NCBI GenBank assembly: GCA_005885165.1
Contig: VAXR01000128.1
Span: 1-10,264, forward strand
Origin: Actinomycetota bacterium
GTDB lineage: Bacteria; Actinomycetota; Thermoleophilia; Solirubrobacterales; Thermoleophilaceae
Direction: 5' to 3'
DNA length: 10,264 nucleotides
Shown here: one piece after another, positions 6,073 to 10,264 of the stretch
Layout: each line of letters begins with the position of its first letter
How positions within the stretch are numbered: position 1 is the stretch's first letter
Translations under genes and position numbers: made by a program
Notes under the pieces: generated by a model
Seen by the model: only the letters and a program-made list of their open reading frames with translations
Told to the model about the DNA's origin: nothing
The model's database searches: none

Positions 6073-6270
6073 CACCCGCGTGGCGATCCGAGCAATCCGA
6101 GGCGGGGGGTGTTCAGCACCCGGTCGCCAGATCGACCCAATCCGATCGGGTTGCACCGGGTGACGATCGTCGCGGTCGATGGCAGGCGGATCCGGGTGCA
6201 CGACCTCGAGGCGATCGACGGCACACCGATCGTCGACGTCAAGCCGATCCTCGACCCGTGCGAGCGCTAG
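6073..6270 (+). pseudogene. 3' half of a trmO/tsaA-like tRNA methyltransferase gene
   Basis: Sixty-five codons in frame to TAG at 6268. The reading starts HPRGDPSNPRRGVFSTR, continues SPDRPNPIGLHRVTIVAVDG, and ends HDLEAIDGTPIVDVKPIL then DPCER. The FSTRSPDRPNPIGL core and DGTPIVDVKP are signature segments of the TsaA/TrmO family, the S-adenosylmethionine-dependent enzyme that N6-methylates threonylcarbamoyladenosine 37 in tRNA. The family's N-terminal half is missing: homology starts about 6 bp after the edge of repeat copy 1, where the sequence switches to lipoprotein-gene DNA. There is no plausible start. The surviving half is uninterrupted and its motifs are intact, so the truncation looks recent. 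Confidence 0.8.
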
Positions 6271-6384
6271 CCGGCTACTGAGCCGTCTTCTTGCAGGCAG
6301 CGACCGCCTGGTCGCGCGCGGATCCGGCGGGGATGGCCCGCTCCGCGACCTTCACGCACACGTCCGCGGCCGCCTTGCGCGCGG
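6252..6384. repeat. 133-bp direct repeat, copy 2
   Basis: This is the parental-looking copy, since it is continuous with both the trmO-like frame on its left and the complete lipoprotein gene on its right. It contains the 10-bp palindrome TAGCCGGCTA at 6268-6277, whose outer triplets are the stop codons of the two convergent frames. Confidence 0.95.
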
Positions 6385-6658
6385 CCTGGACGTCGCCGCT
6401 GGCTGCCTTGGCGCACACCTTCTTGAGCTCGGCCTTGTCGCTCGACGTGAGCTGAGGCGAGCGGTCGATGCTCGACTTGCACGCCGCAACGGCCTTCTGC
6501 CCGCCAGCCGCGCCGCCTGGCGGCGTCGAGGTGGTGCTCGGGGCGGTGGTACTCGCACCGCCCGTGCTGCTCGTCTTCTTGCTGCTGCTTCCGCAGCCGG
6601 CGACCACGAGCAGGGCCGCGAGGAGTACGGCGAGCTGCAGATAGGGACGTCGCGTCAA
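6275..6658 (-). CDS. Small secreted lipoprotein with four conserved-looking cysteines
   Basis: 127 aa from a TTG at 6658, chosen because AAGGAG (6665-6670) lies 6 nt upstream and the signal peptide then starts at once (MTRRPYLQLAVLLAALLVVA). The lipobox VAGC places the lipidated Cys at 22. A Ser/Thr/Pro/Gly-rich linker (23-53) leads to a helical domain (about 54-127) with Cys at 60, 82, 101 and 122, spaced 21, 18 and 20 residues apart, which could form two disulfides outside the membrane. The repeated AxAC/xxVC(V/A)K pattern suggests an internally duplicated helical hairpin. I do not recognise a named family and assign no function. The last 35 codons are duplicated at 5957-6066. Confidence 0.8.
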   Translation of the reverse strand: MTRRPYLQLAVLLAALLVVAGCGSSSKKTSSTGGASTTAPSTTSTPPGGAAGGQKAVAACKSSIDRSPQLTSSDKAELKKVCAKAASGDVQAARKAAADVCVKVAERAIPAGSARDQAVAACKKTAQ

Positions 6659-6742
6659 GTGACGCTCCTTCCGGGTTTGCCCTGACCCCGGCCGAGCGAC
6701 GGATCCGGCAGCATCGCTCTGCTCAAGTCGAAGGGAGGGACG

Positions 6743-6871
6743 ATGTCGGCCTTCATCATCACACGCATCCAGGTCGGCGATTGCGATCTACAGCGCCTTC
6801 GCGGTGACGGCAGTGCCTCAGTCGGCAGCCGCCTGGCCCAGGTGGTCCGCGAGCGACGTTCGCGTCGCTAG
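6743..6871 (+). CDS. Small ORF, 42 aa; possibly a truncated remnant
   Basis: ATG is preceded by AGGGAGG with a 4-nt spacer, among the better ribosome binding sites in the window. The product begins MSAFIITRIQVGDCDLQ and ends VVRERRSRR. The first 13 or so residues resemble the opening strand of small ferredoxin-fold, monooxygenase-like or YCII-like proteins (M..FI.TRIQVGDYD.W, from memory), after which resemblance stops. It may be the front of such a gene cut by a frameshift, or a genuine small protein. A stable hairpin starts 2 nt after the stop, which favours a transcribed unit. Confidence 0.4.
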   Translation: MSAFIITRIQVGDCDLQRLRGDGSASVGSRLAQVVRERRSRR

Positions 6872-6872
6872 A

Positions 6873-6894
6873 CGTGGCGTGCTCCTGCGCCACG
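6873..6894 (+). terminator. GC-rich hairpin after the small ORF
   Basis: CGTGGCG (6873-6879) and CGCCACG (6888-6894) are perfect 7-bp arms with an 8-nt loop, starting 2 nt after the stop codon of the 42-codon ORF. No U tract follows, which is common for actinobacterial terminators. A structured non-coding element is also possible. Confidence 0.45.
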
Positions 6895-7025
6895 CTGCGC
6901 TCTGCCGCTTCCACGAGGCTTCCATACCGATCCTCTACGAGCGTACGTAAACGCGCTCGCCGCTCAGCGCTCTTGACCTCGCGGATGTAGACCGCCCGGG
7001 TTACCGGTGCGGTGAACGGCGTTAC

Positions 7026-7054
7026 TTGACCGACGTTAAGAGGACTGTTAGGTT
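7026..7054 (+). promoter_or_regulatory. Housekeeping-type promoter upstream of the PD40-RTX gene
   Basis: TTGACC (7026-7031), a 17-bp spacer and TAGGTT (7049-7054) give near-consensus -35 and -10 hexamers with ideal spacing. Predicted transcription start is about 7061, leaving a leader of roughly 200 nt before the ATG at 7262, or 135 nt before the ATG at 7196. Confidence 0.55.
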
Positions 7055-7261
7055 CGCGGAGCTCACTCAGACACGTAAAGGGAGGGGCGTCCCGAGGGCT
7101 CGTACACGACAGCCGTCCATGCGCCGTAACGCGTATCCGCCGGTCTCGCGACGACGCACGTTCACGGCTTCGCCCGGCTTGGATGCACTTATGCGATGGC
7201 CAACGCGCGACACCTAAAGGTCCTGGACTCCAATCGGGCGCGGGTCTCGGGACAACCGATC

Positions 7262-8593
7262 ATGGGATTTGCGTTCGCCGCCGTGCTCAGGCCGCTCGCG
7301 ATCGGACTCGCCCTCATCGCCCTCTTGACTCTTGCGGCTCCGGCAGACGCGGTCCTCTCGGGCACGAACGGCCGGATTGTCTTCATAGACGGGCCCGCCT
7401 TCGGCAACACGCAGCTCTACCTACGGAGCGTCACGAGCAGCACAGGTGCCGGGTCCACCACCGGTCCGCTCGCCACGGGGCTGACGGACCAGCACCGCCA
7501 CCCCACCTGGTCGCCTGACCGCACGAAGGTTGCGTTCGCCGAGGGTCCGGGCGGTGCGACCGGTTACGACATCTACATCCTCGATCTCACCACGCCGGGC
7601 GCGACCCCCAAGCGCGTCACGAATTCCCCCGGCATCACCGACGACCGCCCGGCCTGGTCGCCCGACGGCACACGCATCGCATACGAGAGCGGTAACGACA
7701 TCATCGTCCACCCCTTGAACGGCGACGCCGATCTCAACCTGACCGGCCTGCTCGCTCCCAAGGCGTGGAAGGCGGCCTGGAGCCCCGACTCGCAGACTCT
7801 CTATTACTCGGTCGGGGACATCACCCAGCCGCCGAATGGCACCAACAACGACATCAGGCTCTACCAGCAGCCGGCGGACAACTCGAGCGCCGGGACAGAG
7901 CTGCTCCACATCAGCGGCGCCCATGTGTTCCAGCCCTCGATCTCCCCCGACGGGACGAAGCTCTGTTACACGTCCAGCACTGCCGCCGGGAACAGCACCA
8001 CCGCTGCCGTCTTAGCTGCGCCTCTGAGCTCGCCTGGCTCGTTCACCATCATCGCGGACAGCGGTAAGGGCGACTACAACTGCACCTGGTCGCCGGACGG
8101 AACGAAGATCGCGTACACCGAGGATTTCGGGAGCAACGGCGAGATCTACATGACGGACTCCGGTGGGTCGGGCATTCCCATCGACTTGAGCAATGTCGCT
8201 GGGATGTTCGACGGCAACCCCGATTGGGCGCCCGATGGCCGGCCCACATGCCCGGACGCCTCGGCCACGACGACGGTCAACAAGCCCGTGCCTGCAGCGA
8301 CACCGGCCCCGCCTACGAGCGGTCGAACGTCAGGGACTACCACGCGACGAACCCAAGCCATGGCACCCTCAAGCAGGAGTTCGCCGGCGACCCATTCGTC
8401 TACACCCCTAACGCCGGCTTCGTCGGCACGGACTCCTTCCAAGTCGGCAGCTTCGACGACTTCGGCTTTGGGACCGACACCGGCACCGTCACGATCACCG
8501 TACGCCCGACGCCGAAGTGCCTCGGTAAGACCGCCACGATCGTCGGCACCGCCGGCAACGACGTTCTCACTGGCACGCCCGGAAACGACGTGA
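7262..8593 (+). CDS. Secreted PD40 (TolB-like) beta-propeller protein, out of frame after about 8290
   Basis: I start at the ATG at 7262 because a signal peptide follows directly (MGFAFAAVLRPLAIGLALIA, then LLTLAAPADA). An in-frame ATG at 7196 would add 22 non-hydrophobic residues. Six PD40 motifs are visible: PTWSPDRTKVAF, PAWSPDGTRIAY, AAWSPDSQTLYY, PSISPDGTKLCY, CTWSPDGTKIAY and PDWAPDGRPTC, one per propeller blade, as in TolB-like extracellular propellers. Up to VNKPV (about 8290) the reading is convincing. Beyond that this frame gives a Ser/Thr/Pro/Arg-rich tail to the stop at 8593, while the frame one base back gives a clear Ig-like module and RTX repeats. The original protein probably continued in that frame, so this is half of a split gene unless the frame change is programmed or an assembly error. 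Confidence 0.8.
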   Translation: MGFAFAAVLRPLAIGLALIALLTLAAPADAVLSGTNGRIVFIDGPAFGNTQLYLRSVTSSTGAGSTTGPLATGLTDQHRHPTWSPDRTKVAFAEGPGGATGYDIYILDLTTPGATPKRVTNSPGITDDRPAWSPDGTRIAYESGNDIIVHPLNGDADLNLTGLLAPKAWKAAWSPDSQTLYYSVGDITQPPNGTNNDIRLYQQPADNSSAGTELLHISGAHVFQPSISPDGTKLCYTSSTAAGNSTTAAVLAAPLSSPGSFTIIADSGKGDYNCTWSPDGTKIAYTEDFGSNGEIYMTDSGGSGIPIDLSNVAGMFDGNPDWAPDGRPTCPDASATTTVNKPVPAATPAPPTSGRTSGTTTRRTQAMAPSSRSSPATHSSTPLTPASSARTPSKSAASTTSALGPTPAPSRSPYARRRSASVRPPRSSAPPATTFSLARPETT

Positions 8594-8925
8594 TCGTCGG
8601 GCTCGGGGGCAACGACCGGATCCGCGGAGGCCGCGGCAAGGACGTCATCTGTAGCGGCCCGGGACGCGACCGCGTGACTGGCGGTAGCGGCAACGACGTG
8701 ATCGTGGGAGGCCCCGGGAACGACACGCTTGGCGGGGGCCCCGGCAACGACCGGATATTCGGGAACAGCGGCGCCGACCGACTGTCCGGCGACAGCGGGA
8801 GTGACACTCTCAACGGTGGCTCGGGCCGCGACCGCCTGAACGGAGGGTCCGGCACGGACCGCTGCAACGGTGGCTCGGGCCTCGACAGCGGGTCGAGCTG
8901 CGAGGTCCGCTCGGGCATTCCGTAG
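8290..8925 (+). pseudogene. Ig-like plus RTX C-terminal part of the PD40 protein, in the -1 frame
   Basis: Reading from 8290 gives ACSDTGPAYERSNV, then DPFVYTPNAGFVGTDSFQVG (8389-8448), a strand pattern typical of Ig/cadherin-like modules next to RTX domains, then from 8545 about 12 glycine-rich nonapeptides to CEVRSGIP and TAG. There is no good start for an independent gene (the frame opens at a TTG inside the propeller region with no ribosome binding site), and no signal peptide, so on its own it would stay in the cytoplasm. Joined to the upstream frame by a single -1 shift it completes a signal peptide-propeller-Ig-RTX protein. I label it a broken gene half; a sequencing error would turn it back into one CDS of about 554 residues. 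Confidence 0.72.
8545..8901 (+). repeat. RTX (hemolysin-type calcium-binding) nonapeptide array
   Basis: Consecutive units GTAGNDVLT, GTPGNDVIV, GLGGNDRIR, GGRGKDVIC, SGPGRDRVT, GGSGNDVIV, GGPGNDTLG, GGPGNDRIF, GNSGADRLS, GDSGSDTLN, GGSGRDRLN, GGSGTDRCN and a final GGSGLDSGSSC follow the GGxGxDxUx pattern that winds into a calcium-binding parallel beta roll. Three cysteines near the ends (DVIC, DRCN, SGSSC) could cap the roll with disulfides. At the DNA level AACGGTGGCTCGGGC occurs twice. Confidence 0.92.
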
Positions 8926-9061
8926 CCGCGGCGGGAGGCGGGGCGTCGGGCCGGGTCTCGACACCGAGGAGGTTCCAATTCGCTCGCATACGCCCCCCGC
9001 GCGCCACTCGATCAGCGACTACTCGACCCCGTGAGCAGCCCTGCAGAGCCGATAGCAGCGA

Positions 9062-9135
<74 letters not shown>

Positions 9136-9181
9136 GGGCGGCCCGCGATTCTAGCGCCGGCCAATGGGCCCTTCGACTGGC

Positions 9182-10091
<910 letters not shown>

Positions 10092-10099
<8 letters not shown>

Positions 10100-10264
10100 G
10101 GGCCGCGACCTCCTTCGCGAGGCGCAGGTATGCGACCGATCCCGAGCAGCGCGGATCGTGGCGCGTGACTGGCACACCGAAGCTCGGCGCCTCGCTGATG
10201 CGCACGTTCCGGGGGATCACCGAGTCGAAGACGAGCTCCGGGAAGTGCTGGCGGAGCTCGTTCT
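10092..10264 (-). CDS. parA: ParA, chromosome-partitioning ATPase, 3' end only
   Basis: Only the last 56 codons and the stop are in the window; the gene continues past the right edge. The visible part contains VFDSVIPRNVRISEAPSFGV and PVTRHDPRCSGSVAYLRLAK, then EVAARG. The VIPRNVRxSEAPSFGxPV..xDPxxxGxxAYLxLAKEV pattern is the conserved C-terminus of Soj/ParA MinD-like ATPases. The ATP-binding Walker region lies outside the window. The stop overlaps the parB GTG by 8 nt, the usual parA-parB order. Confidence 0.93.

Larger units (their letters stand above)
6659..7261. other. Long intergenic region, mostly non-coding
   Basis: This stretch lies between the lipoprotein start and the PD40 gene start. 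It holds a ribosome binding site for the lipoprotein, a 42-codon ORF with a good ribosome binding site (6743-6871), a 7-bp GC-rich hairpin (6873-6894), a weaker 6-bp inverted repeat (CGAGCG 6938-6943 with CGCTCG 6954-6959) and a sigma70-type promoter (7026-7054). GC is visibly lower than in the flanking genes. A minus-strand frame stays open without any start codon from about 7160 down to 6759. I see nothing else definite. Confidence 0.5.

Noticed and set aside
5949..6242. 97-codon minus-strand ORF over repeat copy 1 and the trmO remnant
   Set aside because: It is in a different frame from the lipoprotein tail and antisense to the trmO motifs; composition is shadow-like.
5934..6384. Insertion sequence or CRISPR-like array at the direct repeats
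   Set aside because: There are only two copies, 185 bp apart, both made of gene-end sequence; no transposase, terminal inverted repeats or spacer pattern.
7026..7217. 63-codon plus-strand ORF from a TTG at 7026
   Set aside because: The TTG coincides with the -35 hexamer of a good promoter, so it would not be transcribed; no ribosome binding site and no recognisable product.
8146..8978. Long minus-strand frames opposite the RTX region
   Set aside because: Their Pro/Arg/Ser or Val/Ala-rich periodicity merely mirrors the RTX nonapeptide repeat on the coding strand.
8926..9061. Terminator after the RTX gene or after the tRNA
   Set aside because: I could not find an inverted repeat with convincing arms in this gap.

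Overview
The window is high-GC, densely packed actinobacterial-type chromosomal DNA. The parAB cassette at the right edge, GTG/TTG starts, near-leaderless promoters, an ECF42-type sigma factor with its DGPF partner, a eukaryotic-type UDP-glucose pyrophosphorylase and a secreted PD40/RTX protein fit Actinomycetota. I lean towards a Thermoleophilia-like lineage, but that is inference; no rRNA or marker gene fixes the taxonomy. parAB suggests proximity to oriC.

Layout. (1) 31-2713, minus strand: a compact gene set coding an NTF2/SnoaL-like protein, a DUF445 membrane protein and an Abi-alpha (DUF4393)-like protein. The last two are 4 nt apart. (2) 2741-4330, plus strand: UTP-glucose-1-phosphate uridylyltransferase, divergent from the NTF2-like gene across 27 bp with what looks like one shared, symmetric -10 element, then a small two-helix membrane protein that looks leaderless. 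(3) 4344-5929, minus strand: a DGPF (YCII-like) gene and the ECF42-type sigma gene it overlaps or abuts, behind a promoter resembling the ECF42 target. The sigma gene has no ATG, GTG or TTG at its expected start. (4) 5934-6658: a scarred segment. A 133-bp direct repeat (one mismatch) carries the 3' end of a lipoprotein gene and flanks the 3' half of a trmO/tsaA-like gene; the intact lipoprotein gene follows. (5) 6659-7261: mostly non-coding, with a 42-codon ORF that has a good ribosome binding site and a hairpin just after it, and a good sigma70-type promoter. (6) 7262-8925, plus strand: a secreted protein with a six-motif PD40 propeller, an Ig-like module and about 12 RTX nonapeptides, split by a -1 frame change near 8290. 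(7) 9062-10264, minus strand: tRNA-Ile(GAT), parB and the 3' end of parA.

How the parts relate. parA-parB is the segregation module, with tRNA-Ile just downstream on the same strand. DGPF-ECF42 is a self-contained regulatory pair, probably autoregulated. UDP-glucose production feeds envelope glycan and trehalose/glycogen-type metabolism. DUF445 and Abi-alpha are probably translated together. The 5.9-9.0 kb stretch is the accessory part: a duplication, gene remnants, looser coding density and visibly lower GC.

No single undescribed multi-gene system is proven here. The best leads are the startless, translationally coupled ECF42 gene, the Abi-alpha/DUF445 pair, the repeat-flanked trmO remnant and the frame-split PD40-RTX protein.
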